DNA of 64,000 nucleotides from Streptomyces sp. SID13031 (GTDB lineage: Bacteria; Actinomycetota; Actinomycetes; Propionibacteriales; Kribbellaceae): NCBI RefSeq assembly GCF_010548305.1, contig NZ_JAAGLV010000022.1, positions 62,001-126,000 on the forward strand, given 5' to 3'. Position 1 is the first letter of the stretch. Every line of letters begins with the position of its first letter. The position numbers were made by a program, and so were the translations under genes. This document shows positions 8,452-16,885 of the stretch, piece by piece. The notes under the pieces are model-generated. The model did no database searches and was not told the origin of the DNA. It worked only from the letters and a program-made list of their open reading frames with translations.

Positions 8452-9366
8452 ATGCCGGAGCTGGTGGAGCAGGCGGATAGTGAGTTCGCGCGGGTTCTTC
8501 GCGGGGCCATCAGGGCTCGTGGTTTGGGGCTCGAGCGGATTCGGGATCGGCTGCGGGGGCAGGGCGTTTCGGTGAGCCTGGCGACGCTGAGTTATTGGCA
8601 GTCGGGGCGCTCGCGGCCGGAGCGACGGGATTCGCTGGCGGCGGTTCAGTTGCTGGAGAGTGTGCTGGAGGTTCCGGCCGGGACGTTGGTGGAGTCGCTG
8701 GGGCCGCCGCGGCGGCGGGGGCGCTGGTTGAGCACCGTGCCGGTACCGCCGGAAGTGGCCGCGTACTGGGCTCGGCCGGATGCGGTCGAGGACGCGGTCA
8801 GCGGGGTCGACATCAAATGGGACGAGCGGCTGACCAGGATCAGTCAGCACGATCGCGTGTTCGTCGGTCCCGAGGGCGGTGAGCGGTCCTATCACTCTCG
8901 CCAGGTACTGCGCGCGGAGGCGGACGGGCCCGATCGCTGGGTGGTGATCATGCATCTCGACGAGCACGATCGCGCGTTGCCCGAGATCCGGCCGTTGCGG
9001 CATTGCCGGCTGGGTCGCAAGGTACTTCGTCCCGCGGACGGGTTGCTCGTCGCCGAATTGCTGTTCGATCGCCCGTTGCGCAAAGGCGAGACGGTGATCA
9101 CCGAACACGAGCTGGTGAATTCCGCGCCTTATCCACCGGCCACGAACTACGAGCGGAAATTCCGGTTGCCGGTCCGGGAGTTCGTGCTGGAGGTCAGTTT
9201 CGATCCGGCCGCGTTGCCGATCGACTGCGTGCGCTATTCCCAGCTGGACGACGCGGACGAGGCCGGTGTCCGGATCGAGCCGCGGGAGTCGGTCCATGGC
9301 GTGGCGCTGAATTTCGGGCCCGGGCGGTACGGGTTCCGCTGGAGCTGGCCGAATCAAGTAAAGTGA
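8452..9366 (+). CDS. XRE-type HTH protein of unknown role
   Basis: Around 304 residues. The first 70 form a helix-turn-helix (IRARGLGLERIRDRLRGQGV...LSYWQSGRSRP). The remaining 200 are beta-rich with no domain I recognise (YHSRQVLRAEADGPDRWVVIMH, and a GRYGFRWSWP end). I start at ATG 8452 because TAGTGT ends seven bases before it, the leaderless pattern seen widely here; in-frame TTG 8425 with a GGAGGG is the alternative. It is followed by a 20-bp palindrome that could be its own or the protease gene's control site. Confidence 0.7.
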   Translation: MPELVEQADSEFARVLRGAIRARGLGLERIRDRLRGQGVSVSLATLSYWQSGRSRPERRDSLAAVQLLESVLEVPAGTLVESLGPPRRRGRWLSTVPVPPEVAAYWARPDAVEDAVSGVDIKWDERLTRISQHDRVFVGPEGGERSYHSRQVLRAEADGPDRWVVIMHLDEHDRALPEIRPLRHCRLGRKVLRPADGLLVAELLFDRPLRKGETVITEHELVNSAPYPPATNYERKFRLPVREFVLEVSFDPAALPIDCVRYSQLDDADEAGVRIEPRESVHGVALNFGPGRYGFRWSWPNQVK

Positions 9367-9369
9367 AGT

Positions 9370-9389
9370 GTTAAGGCTATAGCCTTAAC
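9370..9389. promoter_or_regulatory. Perfect 20-bp palindrome GTTAAGGCTATAGCCTTAAC
   Basis: The site reads identically on both strands and begins four bases after the XRE gene's stop. As RNA it could form an 8-bp stem with a TATA loop, but no T-run follows. Its low GC and position 89-108 bp before the protease start fit an operator better than a terminator. The adjacent XRE protein is the obvious candidate ligand. Confidence 0.5.
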
Positions 9390-9477
9390 TGTGAAAAGTG
9401 TGCAGCGGATATCAGTGGCTTGAATTCGTCCCTAGGGTCGGCCCAACCTCCCCCGGAGAATTCAAGGAGAACCACTG

Positions 9478-11238
9478 ATGAAAATGCGCAGAAAATCGGT
9501 CGCAACCGTCGGCGGAGCCGCGGTGCTGACGGCGATCGCGGCACTGGTCACCGTCGGCGGCCCGGCCAGCGCGGACCAGCAGCAGTCCGCGGCAGGCCCG
9601 CAAGCCGTTCTGCAGCAGCAAGCCGTGCTGCACCAACTGTCCGGCAAGTTGTCCCCCTCCCCGGCGCAGGCCGGCCGGTGGATCGCCGACGGCAAGTTGA
9701 ATGTCGCGGTGACGACCGCGCAGGAGGCGGCCAAGGTCAAGCAGGCCGGGGCCACTCCGAAGCTGGTCAGCCGCAGCCAGGCGGACCTCGATGCACTGTT
9801 CGCCAAGGTGGACAAGATCGCCACGGCTGACCGTGCGAAGGGCTTGCAGAGCTGGGGGATCGACCCGGTCAGCAACAAGGTCGTGGTGAAGGCGCACGGT
9901 GCGTACGGCGCGCTGAGCGGACTCGGTGACGGCGTCCAGGTCGTCCAGGTCAGCACGACCTTCGAGCAGCAGGCCGGCGAAGTCCACCCGGGTGACCCCT
10001 GGTGGCCGGGCGGCGAGACGTACTGTTCCGTCGCGTTCCCCGCGACTGATGCCCAGGGCAACAAGCACTTCATCACCGCCGGGCACTGTACGAACGACGC
10101 CAACCAGGCGGCGTACGGCGCGATCAACCAGGTCAACAAGCTCGGTACGTCGAACGTCGGCGGCAGTCGCAGCATCAACGCCCGCGAAGGCGACATGGGC
10201 GTGGTGGCCGTCACCGAGAGCGGCTGGACGATCTCCCCGAACGTCAACACCTGGGGATCGCCGGCCGTCACGGTGACCGGCTCGGCCGAGGCGATCGTCG
10301 GTGACGCGGTCTGCCACTCCGGCAACACCGCGCCGAAGTGGGAGTGCGGAACCGTCACGGCGGTCAACCAGTCGATCAACTACGGCAACGTGACTGTCGA
10401 CGGGCTGAGCACGACCAATGCCTGCTCCGAAGGCGGCGACTCCGGCGGCGCCTGGCTGCGCGGCAGCGAGGCTGTCGGCCTGCACTCGGGCGGCAACAGC
10501 AGTTGCGTCTCGGGCGACGCCGGCAACTCGATCTTCCAGCCGATCAAAGAGGCGCTCACCAAGTGGAACCTCACCCTGCTGACTGGCATCATTGACCCGG
10601 ACGACGACGAGGCGCCGACCACGCCGGGCAACCCGCGTTCCACCGGTACGACGTCCGACAGTGTCTCGCTGGCCTGGGACGCCTCCACCGACAACATCGC
10701 TGTGATCGGGTACGACGTCTACAACGGCGGCACCCTGGCCACGAGCGTCGCCGGTACGACGGCCACGGTCTCTGGTCTGACCGCGGACACCAGCTACTCC
10801 TTCACCGTCCAGGCGAAGGATGCCGCAGGCAACAAGTCGAAGGTGAGCCCGGCCGTGACCACACGGACCCAGCCGGGTGGACCGAGCGGTGGCCGGACGT
10901 TTGCCAACGGCGCCGACTTCCCGATCCGCGACTTCCAGACCGCCATCAGCCCGATCCGTTCGACCGCGACTGGCAAGGCCGCGAGCCCGTTCAAGGTCAC
11001 CGTGGAAGGCAACCACACCTGCTTGGAGGACCTGAACATCTCCGTGGTCTCCCCAAGCGGCCGCTGGTACTACCTGCAGCGCACCGGTGGCACGACCTGC
11101 CACCCGCTGCCGGCCAGCAAGACCTACACCGTGACGCCGACCGGCGCTGAGAACGCCGCCGGCACCTGGAACCTCCGGATCGGGGACAACGGCCCCGGCG
11201 ACACCGGAAACCTCACCAACTGGTCGATCACCCTCTGA
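9478..11238 (+). CDS. Secreted S1 (streptogrisin/alpha-lytic-type) serine protease with FnIII and P domains
   Basis: A 586-residue exported protease. A signal peptide ends near Ala32 (GGPASA). Residues 40-175 are the pro-region that chaperones folding. The S1 domain has His203 (FITAGHC), Asp239 (REGDMGVV) and Ser322 (SEGGDSGGAW) and paired cysteines. A fibronectin type III domain covers about 380-465 and a proprotein-convertase P domain about 470-586 (DFQTAISPI, CLEDLNISVVSPSG, LTNWSITL). AAGGAG lies just upstream of ATG. The P domain is unusual on a streptogrisin-like core and may stabilise or target the enzyme. Confidence 0.92.
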   Translation: MKMRRKSVATVGGAAVLTAIAALVTVGGPASADQQQSAAGPQAVLQQQAVLHQLSGKLSPSPAQAGRWIADGKLNVAVTTAQEAAKVKQAGATPKLVSRSQADLDALFAKVDKIATADRAKGLQSWGIDPVSNKVVVKAHGAYGALSGLGDGVQVVQVSTTFEQQAGEVHPGDPWWPGGETYCSVAFPATDAQGNKHFITAGHCTNDANQAAYGAINQVNKLGTSNVGGSRSINAREGDMGVVAVTESGWTISPNVNTWGSPAVTVTGSAEAIVGDAVCHSGNTAPKWECGTVTAVNQSINYGNVTVDGLSTTNACSEGGDSGGAWLRGSEAVGLHSGGNSSCVSGDAGNSIFQPIKEALTKWNLTLLTGIIDPDDDEAPTTPGNPRSTGTTSDSVSLAWDASTDNIAVIGYDVYNGGTLATSVAGTTATVSGLTADTSYSFTVQAKDAAGNKSKVSPAVTTRTQPGGPSGGRTFANGADFPIRDFQTAISPIRSTATGKAASPFKVTVEGNHTCLEDLNISVVSPSGRWYYLQRTGGTTCHPLPASKTYTVTPTGAENAAGTWNLRIGDNGPGDTGNLTNWSITL

Positions 11239-11254
11239 TCACCTCCTAGGTGGA

Positions 11255-11291
11255 GCGCCGGCCGGCATGGGGACAGCCGGCCGGCGCCTTT
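11255..11291 (+). terminator. Rho-independent-type terminator of the protease gene
   Basis: GCGCCGGCCGGC (11255-11266) and GCCGGCCGGCGC (11276-11287) form a perfect 12-bp stem with a nine-base loop, followed by CTTTCCC. It begins 16 bp after the protease stop codon, so it very probably ends that transcript. Confidence 0.8.
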
Positions 11292-11335
11292 CCCGTACCC
11301 CCCAACGCGCCTCCTCCATCGCCCCACCCGGCGAC

Positions 11336-11424
11336 GTCTGAGGGGTTAACCCCCGAGATGGCTGGTTGCCCTACCCGGTGCTGAGGGGGCAACCCGCCGT
11401 CTGAGGGGTTAACCCCTGAGACGG
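11336..11424. repeat. Paired GTTAAC-centred palindromic repeats
   Basis: The 18-mer GTCTGAGGGGTTAACCCC occurs at 11336-11353 and exactly again at 11399-11416. The second copy extends to a 28-bp palindrome (11397-11424) with one mismatched pair. Between them GGTTGCCC (11364-11371) pairs with GGGCAACC (11387-11394). The array lies between the protease terminator and the Eis-like gene, about 90-175 bp before its start. It resembles a two-site operator or a small structured repeat element. Confidence 0.6.
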
Positions 11425-11510
11425 CGCCGGGGAGCGGGCGATGGGGGAGGTGCGCGGGGAGGAAACTGCCAGCGGGTGGGGTGGGGGTGGGGGTCTGGTA
11501 GGGAAGGGGT

Positions 11511-12719
11511 ATGACGATTGAGATCGGGACGTATGGCGGCGAGTGGGATGAGTTGCGGGGGATGATTGAGCTGGCGTTCTCGGCGCCTTGGAGTGAGGCT
11601 CAGTTGGAGACTGAGCACAAGGTGTGGGAGCGGGAGCGCAGTGTCGTCGCCACGGCCGGGAAGCAGTTGGTCGGGCATACGGGGGCCTTCTCATTCGAGC
11701 TGACCGTGCCTGGTGGGCAGGCGGCGGCGGGTGGGGTGACGATGGTCGGGGTCGTGTCGACGCATCGGCGGCGGGGGATCCTGCGGGACCTGATGCGGCG
11801 GCAACTGACCGACCTGTACGAGGCGGGGGAGCCGTTGGCCGTGCTGACCGCGAGTGAGCCGGTCATCTACGGGCGGTTCGGTTATGGCCTGGCCTCCGAT
11901 CATCAGGAGGTCACCATCAAGAAGTCCTCCCGCGAGCTGCGCAAGGTCGCCGGGGTCGAGGACGTCCAGGTGCGGTTCGCCGATCCGCAGGAGTCCCTCC
12001 AGCAGACGACTGCGTTCCACAACGCCGAGGCGCTGACCCGGCCAGGGATGTTCCAGCACAGCGAGAACTTCCAGTACTACGTGACGCACGACAACGTGAC
12101 GACCAGCCTGCAGGGGGCCTCGCCGCTGCGCTGCGTGCTGGCCGAGCGCGATGACGAACTGGTCGGCTACGCGCACTACCGCACCCGGCGGACCGACAAG
12201 GGTTTCGTCGACGTCGTCCGGGTGCACTCGAGCGACCTGGCCGCGCACGCAGCGCTCTGGCAGTTCCTGCTGGATCCGGACCTGCTGAGCCAGACGACAT
12301 ACGAGCAACTCCCGTCCGACGACCCGCTGCTCTATCTCCTCGTCGACCCGCGCGCAGCGAACGCGACGACGCTCGACGGACTGTGGGCCCGCCTGGTCGA
12401 TGTCCAGAAGGCGCTCACCGCAAGGACCTACGCAGAAGACCTCGATGTCGTCCTGGGCATCGAGGACGACTTCCTCCCCTGGAACGCCGGCTCCTGGCAC
12501 CTGACCGGAGGCCCAGACGGCGCGACCTGCGAGAAGACCGACCGTACGCCGGACCTCGTGCTCGGCGTACGCGAGTTGGCCACCGTCTACCTCGGCCGCC
12601 CGTCACTCGGACTGCTCGGAGCAGCAGGCCTCGTAGAGGAGCGGACCGAAGGGGCACTCGCCCTGACATCGAGGGCATTCCTGTCGGCCAGAGTCCCCTG
12701 GCTCGACACCGGGTTCTGA
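11511..12719 (+). CDS. Eis-like GNAT N-acetyltransferase (copy 1)
   Basis: A 402-residue protein of the Eis family (two fused GNAT folds plus a C-terminal SCP2-like domain), known in mycobacteria to acetylate aminoglycosides at several positions. The acetyl-CoA loop is VVSTHRRRGILRDLMRRQL, followed by LTASEPVIYGRFGYGLAS, both diagnostic. It ends WLDTGF, so the chain carries the near-terminal aromatic/carboxylate used for catalysis in this family. TAGGGA ends six bases before ATG. A paralogue lies about 21 kb downstream on the other strand. Confidence 0.88.
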   Translation: MTIEIGTYGGEWDELRGMIELAFSAPWSEAQLETEHKVWERERSVVATAGKQLVGHTGAFSFELTVPGGQAAAGGVTMVGVVSTHRRRGILRDLMRRQLTDLYEAGEPLAVLTASEPVIYGRFGYGLASDHQEVTIKKSSRELRKVAGVEDVQVRFADPQESLQQTTAFHNAEALTRPGMFQHSENFQYYVTHDNVTTSLQGASPLRCVLAERDDELVGYAHYRTRRTDKGFVDVVRVHSSDLAAHAALWQFLLDPDLLSQTTYEQLPSDDPLLYLLVDPRAANATTLDGLWARLVDVQKALTARTYAEDLDVVLGIEDDFLPWNAGSWHLTGGPDGATCEKTDRTPDLVLGVRELATVYLGRPSLGLLGAAGLVEERTEGALALTSRAFLSARVPWLDTGF

Positions 12720-12744
12720 TCCAGCCGCGAGCTAGTCTTCCGGG

Positions 12745-13494
12745 ATGCAGCCAAGCCGTCGGAGCGCGTTGGCGGTGGTTGTCGTCCTGATGCTGGGGGT
12801 GGCGGCGATCGCGTTGGTCGTGCTGGCTTCCGCGGGCGGCAGCGTCCGGCCGTACAGCGAGAGCACCGCGTCGGCGTCACCGCGGGAGCTCCCGACCATC
12901 ACGCCTGGCGCCGAGGCCGCGCCGACGGCGCCGACACCGCCGCCCAAGCGTGAGATCAAGCAGGTCGAGACGCCGGCCTGGATCCAGGTCGTCGGGCAGG
13001 CCGTCTTCTACACCGTCATGGCGCTCATCGTGCTGTTCCTGATCCGCGCGCTCTACCGGATGCTCAACAAGGTCGAGCTGCCGACCCGTGAGCGCGACGA
13101 TGCCGAGTGGGAGCGGGTGAAGGTCGACCGGCTCGCCGAAGCGGTCGAGTCAGGCCTGGCCGCAGTCGACTCCGGTACTGCGAGCGACGGCGTGATCGCC
13201 TGTTGGGTGGCGCTCGAAGGCGCGGCTGCCTCGGCCGGGGTGGAGCGGCAGGCCTCCGAGACGCCGGCCGAGTTCACTGTCCGGGTGCTCGGAGTCGGTG
13301 GCGTCTCCGAACCCGAGTTGCTCCGGTTGGCGCAGCTCTACCGCGAGGCGCGGTACTCGACCCACGGCTCGAGCGAAGCGGCCCGTACGCAGGCCCGGGC
13401 GACCCTCGTCCGGCTACGGGACGAGCTAGCGGCGGCGATCGCCCGGCGTACCCCCGTCGAGTCGGTGCAGGACTCCGAGGTGCCCGCACCATGA
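12745..13494 (+). CDS. DUF4129-domain membrane protein
   Basis: A 249-residue protein with an N-terminal membrane segment (about residues 7-30), an external Pro/Thr/Ala-rich linker, a second membrane segment (about 88-108) and a cytoplasmic DUF4129 domain containing WVALEGAAASAGVERQASETPAEF and YREARYS. DUF4129 proteins accompany MoxR and DUF58 genes and often a transglutaminase. TAGTCT ends six bases before ATG, so the operon's transcript is probably leaderless. It overlaps the next gene by four bases (ATGA). Confidence 0.82.
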   Translation: MQPSRRSALAVVVVLMLGVAAIALVVLASAGGSVRPYSESTASASPRELPTITPGAEAAPTAPTPPPKREIKQVETPAWIQVVGQAVFYTVMALIVLFLIRALYRMLNKVELPTRERDDAEWERVKVDRLAEAVESGLAAVDSGTASDGVIACWVALEGAAASAGVERQASETPAEFTVRVLGVGGVSEPELLRLAQLYREARYSTHGSSEAARTQARATLVRLRDELAAAIARRTPVESVQDSEVPAP

Positions 13495-14024
13495 AGCAGC
13501 GACTGGGGTCGTTCAACAGGCTGCTGGTGCAGCATTTGCTGGTCGCTGTGGTTGGCAGCCTGGTACTGGTCGCGGCCTTCGGGCTCGCCGGCACTCAGCC
13601 GCGGCCGCTGTGGTTCGTCGCGATGGGCCTGGCGATCGGCTTCGGCTCGCTCGCGCTGCGATTGCTCGCGCCGGAGGTGCTGGAGTCTTCCTGGCCGGCC
13701 CGGTACGACGAGAAGCTGACGGCCCGGCGCGGCCGCAACAGCGACAACCGGACCCAGTTCCTCGCGACCTGGGTGCAGGAGTCCGACCGGGAGCGGAGGG
13801 CCGGCGAGGGGTCGATGACCTTCATCCGCCGGATCCGCCCGCTGCTGCTCGAGCTCACCGTCGACCGGCTGGTGCACCGGCACGGCATCGACCCGGAGCT
13901 GGAGCCCGAGCGCGCCCGCGAGGTCGCCGGTGACCAGCTCTGGAGCCTGATCAGCGGCACCGAGGCACGGACCGCGACGTTCGCGGAGATCGAATCGGCA
14001 GTCCAGACCATCGAGAAGTTGTGA
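13491..14024 (+). CDS. Two-TM protein of the DUF4129-MoxR-DUF58 operon
   Basis: A 177-residue conserved hypothetical. Hydrophobic segments lie at about 14-34 and 40-62, then a basic cytoplasmic part (RYDEKLTARRGRNSDNR) rich in charged helices. The ATG overlaps the preceding stop and its own TGA overlaps an in-frame GTG of the MoxR gene, so it is translated within the operon. No known domain recognised; function can only be inferred from association with the MoxR ATPase module. Confidence 0.75.
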   Translation: MKQRLGSFNRLLVQHLLVAVVGSLVLVAAFGLAGTQPRPLWFVAMGLAIGFGSLALRLLAPEVLESSWPARYDEKLTARRGRNSDNRTQFLATWVQESDRERRAGEGSMTFIRRIRPLLLELTVDRLVHRHGIDPELEPERAREVAGDQLWSLISGTEARTATFAEIESAVQTIEKL

Positions 14025-14032
14025 GGAACCCC

Positions 14033-15010
14033 GTGACTGATGAGCTGAGCCTCGGTGAGGTGTCGGCATTGAGCCGGAAGGTGCTGGACCGGGTCGGCGA
14101 GGCGGTGGTCGGCAAGGGCGACGCGCTCGAGCTGGTGCTGGCCGGGATCCTGGCCGGCGGGCACGTCCTGCTGGAGGACTACCCGGGCCTGGCCAAGACG
14201 CTGGCCGCCCGGTCGTTCGCGCAGGCGCTCGGGCTGGAGTTCCGCCGGGTCCAGTTCACCCCGGACCTGCTGCCCTCCGACGTCACCGGTGCCTTCGTCT
14301 ACGACCAGCGGGACTCGCAGTTCGTGTTCCGGCCTGGCCCGATCTTCACCGGCCTGCTGCTGGCCGACGAGATCAACCGGACGCCACCGAAGACCCAGGC
14401 CGCGCTGCTGGAGTCCATGCAGGAGCACCAGGTCACAGTGGAGGGGGAGACCTTCCCACTGCCCGTACCGTTCCACGTGCTCGCGACGGCGAACCCGGTC
14501 GAGTACGAGGGCACCTACCCGCTTCCCGAGGCGCAGCTCGACCGCTTCATGCTCCGGATCGGCTTCGGCTACCCGACTGCCGCCGAGGAGTGGGAGGTCC
14601 TGCAGCGCCGGATGAGTCGCCGCTCCGAGGACCAGAAGGTCGAGCCGGTCACGGATGCGGTGGGGCTGCTCGCTGCGCAACAGGCGATCGAGACCGTCAC
14701 AGTCGACGAGACCGTCGGCCGGTACTGCGTAGAGCTCGCTTCTGCCACCCGTCGCGACTCCCAGGTGCTTGTCGGAGCCTCACCGCGTGGCTCGCTCGCT
14801 CTGCTGCTCGCCGCTCGCTCGTACGCCGTCATCCAGGGGCGCGACTACGTCGTACCGGAGGATGTGAAGGCAGTGGCCATCCCTGCGCTGGCTCACCGGA
14901 TCACCGTGCGGCCCGAGCTGTGGCTGCATGAGGTGACTGGTGCCACTGTCGTCCGTACTGTGCTCGGTTCGGTGCCTGCGCCGCCGACTGTTGCGGGCGC
15001 CCGGCAGTGA
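14033..15010 (+). CDS. MoxR-type AAA+ ATPase
   Basis: About 325 residues. Walker A region LLEDYPGLAKTLAAR, Walker B LLLADEINRTPPKTQ, the sensor region ATANPVEYEGTYPLPEAQLDRF and the lid are all typical of MoxR (RavA-related) chaperone ATPases that activate or assemble partner complexes. I prefer GTG 14033 because GAGG lies six bases upstream. A GTG four codons earlier overlaps the previous stop and is also possible. The DUF58 protein encoded next is its usual partner. Confidence 0.88.
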   Translation: MTDELSLGEVSALSRKVLDRVGEAVVGKGDALELVLAGILAGGHVLLEDYPGLAKTLAARSFAQALGLEFRRVQFTPDLLPSDVTGAFVYDQRDSQFVFRPGPIFTGLLLADEINRTPPKTQAALLESMQEHQVTVEGETFPLPVPFHVLATANPVEYEGTYPLPEAQLDRFMLRIGFGYPTAAEEWEVLQRRMSRRSEDQKVEPVTDAVGLLAAQQAIETVTVDETVGRYCVELASATRRDSQVLVGASPRGSLALLLAARSYAVIQGRDYVVPEDVKAVAIPALAHRITVRPELWLHEVTGATVVRTVLGSVPAPPTVAGARQ

Positions 15011-15020
15011 GTGGGCAGCA

Positions 15021-16322
15021 GTGAGTTGGCAGCCGACGCACGCGCAGGTCAGGGCGGTCTCTGTGGCGGCCATCCTGCTGCTGGTCGCTGTGCTGGGTCG
15101 CCGGCCGGACATGGCGGTGCTCGGCCTGCCGCTGGCGTTCGTGGCCGCGTGGGGACGCTACTTCCGTCCGCATCAGGAGCCGAAGCTCGAGACCGAGCTG
15201 GACGCCGACGTGCTGTTCGAAGGACAGGCGACGACGTATCGCCTAAAGGTGGCCGAGGGGCTGGATCCGGACGTCGACCTGGTCGTCATGGCCCTGGTCC
15301 GGACGCCCTGGTTCCGCTACGACCCGCCGCAGGCCGCCATAGCCGAGCCTGCGGCGCAGGGCGCGGTGTCTGTCGAGGTGGGCCTGCGCTCTGAGCGTTG
15401 GGGCCTGCGGCAACTGGAGCACCCGAATGTGATCGCCACGTCCGTCCTGGGCGCCTACCGGGTGGAGGTGGCGCCTGCCGGCGCTCAGGCCGTCAGTACC
15501 TTGCCACTGCGCGACGGGTTCGAGGCAGTCGACGCAGTACCGCGTCCTGCCGGCCTGGTTGGCCTGCACCGCTCCAGGCGGCCCGGTGAGGGCACTGAGC
15601 TGGCAGGGGTCAGGCCGTTCCGTACCGGCGACAGGCTGCGCCGGATCAACTGGAAGGTGTCGGCTCGTACGCGCGAGCTGCACGTCACGTCGACCTGGTC
15701 CGACCGCGACACCGAGGTCGTCATCCTGCTCGACACGGGCGCCGAGGTCGGCATCAGTGAAGGCATCGACGGCCGGTCGAGCAGCCTGGACACAGCAGTC
15801 CGCGCAGCCGCCTCCATCGCAGAGCACTACCTGCGACACGGCGACCGGGTCCGCCTGATCGACACCGGTACTACGGTCGGCGGCGTGCGAGCCGGTAGCG
15901 GCCGGGCCCACCTGCGCCGGATCCTCGACGTACTGGTGCACGCGGATCGCAAGGGCCGTCAGCAGGATGAGAAGCAGCTCGCCCAGCGCCACCGGATCCG
16001 CTCGGACAGCTTGGTGATCGTGCTGAGCCCGTTGCTGCGCAAGGAGATGCTCGGCTACATCGTCACGCTGGTCCACTCGGGCTGCACGGTGATCGCCGTC
16101 GACACACTGCCGCCGGACGTGGCCGACGTGATCGATCTCGAACAGCACGACGCGAAGAGCTGGCCGCTGGCCTGGCGGCTCCGGCTGCTCGAGCGCCGCG
16201 CGGAGCTCGACCGGCTGGGCGACCTCGGCGTACCGACTGTCGGTTGGCGTGGAGCCGGGACGCTGGACGAGGTACTGCGGGACGCGGCGCGGGTCGCCTC
16301 GGCGCCGAGGATGCGGTCATGA
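15021..16322 (+). CDS. DUF58 protein (vWA-like)
   Basis: About 433 residues. Two hydrophobic stretches near the start (VSVAAILLLVAVLG, LGLPLAFVAAWG) anchor it. The DUF58 signature is GTELAGVRPFRTGDRLRRINWK near residue 190, followed by a von Willebrand A-like portion (VVILLDTGAEVG). The start GTG is ten bases after the moxR stop. MoxR, DUF58 and DUF4129 proteins form a conserved envelope-linked module, and the biochemical role of this one is not established. Confidence 0.85.
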   Translation: MSWQPTHAQVRAVSVAAILLLVAVLGRRPDMAVLGLPLAFVAAWGRYFRPHQEPKLETELDADVLFEGQATTYRLKVAEGLDPDVDLVVMALVRTPWFRYDPPQAAIAEPAAQGAVSVEVGLRSERWGLRQLEHPNVIATSVLGAYRVEVAPAGAQAVSTLPLRDGFEAVDAVPRPAGLVGLHRSRRPGEGTELAGVRPFRTGDRLRRINWKVSARTRELHVTSTWSDRDTEVVILLDTGAEVGISEGIDGRSSSLDTAVRAAASIAEHYLRHGDRVRLIDTGTTVGGVRAGSGRAHLRRILDVLVHADRKGRQQDEKQLAQRHRIRSDSLVIVLSPLLRKEMLGYIVTLVHSGCTVIAVDTLPPDVADVIDLEQHDAKSWPLAWRLRLLERRAELDRLGDLGVPTVGWRGAGTLDEVLRDAARVASAPRMRS

Positions 16323-16885
16323 GCGGCGCGGAGAGGATCAGCCAATGGCTGGTGCAACTCCAGGCGACGGGCTCGGCGACCTGGGCCGCGCGGTCGGCGA
16401 TCGCGGTGGCCGGCCTGGTAGCACTCGTACTGCCCGGGTTGCAGCCGTGGGACCAGATGGACGCGATCCCGGTCGCCGGGTCGTTCCTGCTGGTCGCGTG
16501 CGTGTTGTTGCCGGACTCCCTGGCCGCGTTAATGTTCTTGATCGTGGTCTGCGGCGGATGGTTGATGCGGGCACCCAGCGACCTGACGTATGCGGTGGTG
16601 CTCACCGGGATCGCCTTGCTGGTAGTGCATCTGGCCTCCGCGTTCGCCGGGCAGATCCCGTCGTATGCTGTCGTCGGCCGGCAGGCGATGCGGAAATGGT
16701 TGCTGCCGGCAACGCTCGCGGCCTTGCTCGCGCCGGTCGTCGCGGTGGCCGCCGGGCTGGTGCGCGGCGCCGACGTACCGGGGTCGTTGTTCGTGACGGT
16801 GGCGGCGCTGGCGGCCGCGACGGCGGCGGTCTGGTTCGCCTCCGGGCAGCCGATCGGGGGGAACTCAGCTCAGGCTGGTGAGTAG
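16319..16885 (+). CDS. Membrane protein closing the DUF58 operon
   Basis: A 188-residue protein with about six hydrophobic segments and short loops (SAIAVAGLVALVLPGL, VAGSFLLVACVLLP, VLTGIALLVVHLASAF). ATG overlaps the DUF58 stop (ATGA). No known family recognised. Its 3' end overlaps the convergent TetR gene by about 21 bp. Co-translation suggests it is a membrane component of the MoxR/DUF58 module. Confidence 0.72.
   Translation: MSGAERISQWLVQLQATGSATWAARSAIAVAGLVALVLPGLQPWDQMDAIPVAGSFLLVACVLLPDSLAALMFLIVVCGGWLMRAPSDLTYAVVLTGIALLVVHLASAFAGQIPSYAVVGRQAMRKWLLPATLAALLAPVVAVAAGLVRGADVPGSLFVTVAALAAATAAVWFASGQPIGGNSAQAGE

Noticed and set aside
9412..11103. 563-codon open frame on the minus strand
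   Set aside because: Lies opposite the clearly coding protease with signal peptide and catalytic triad.
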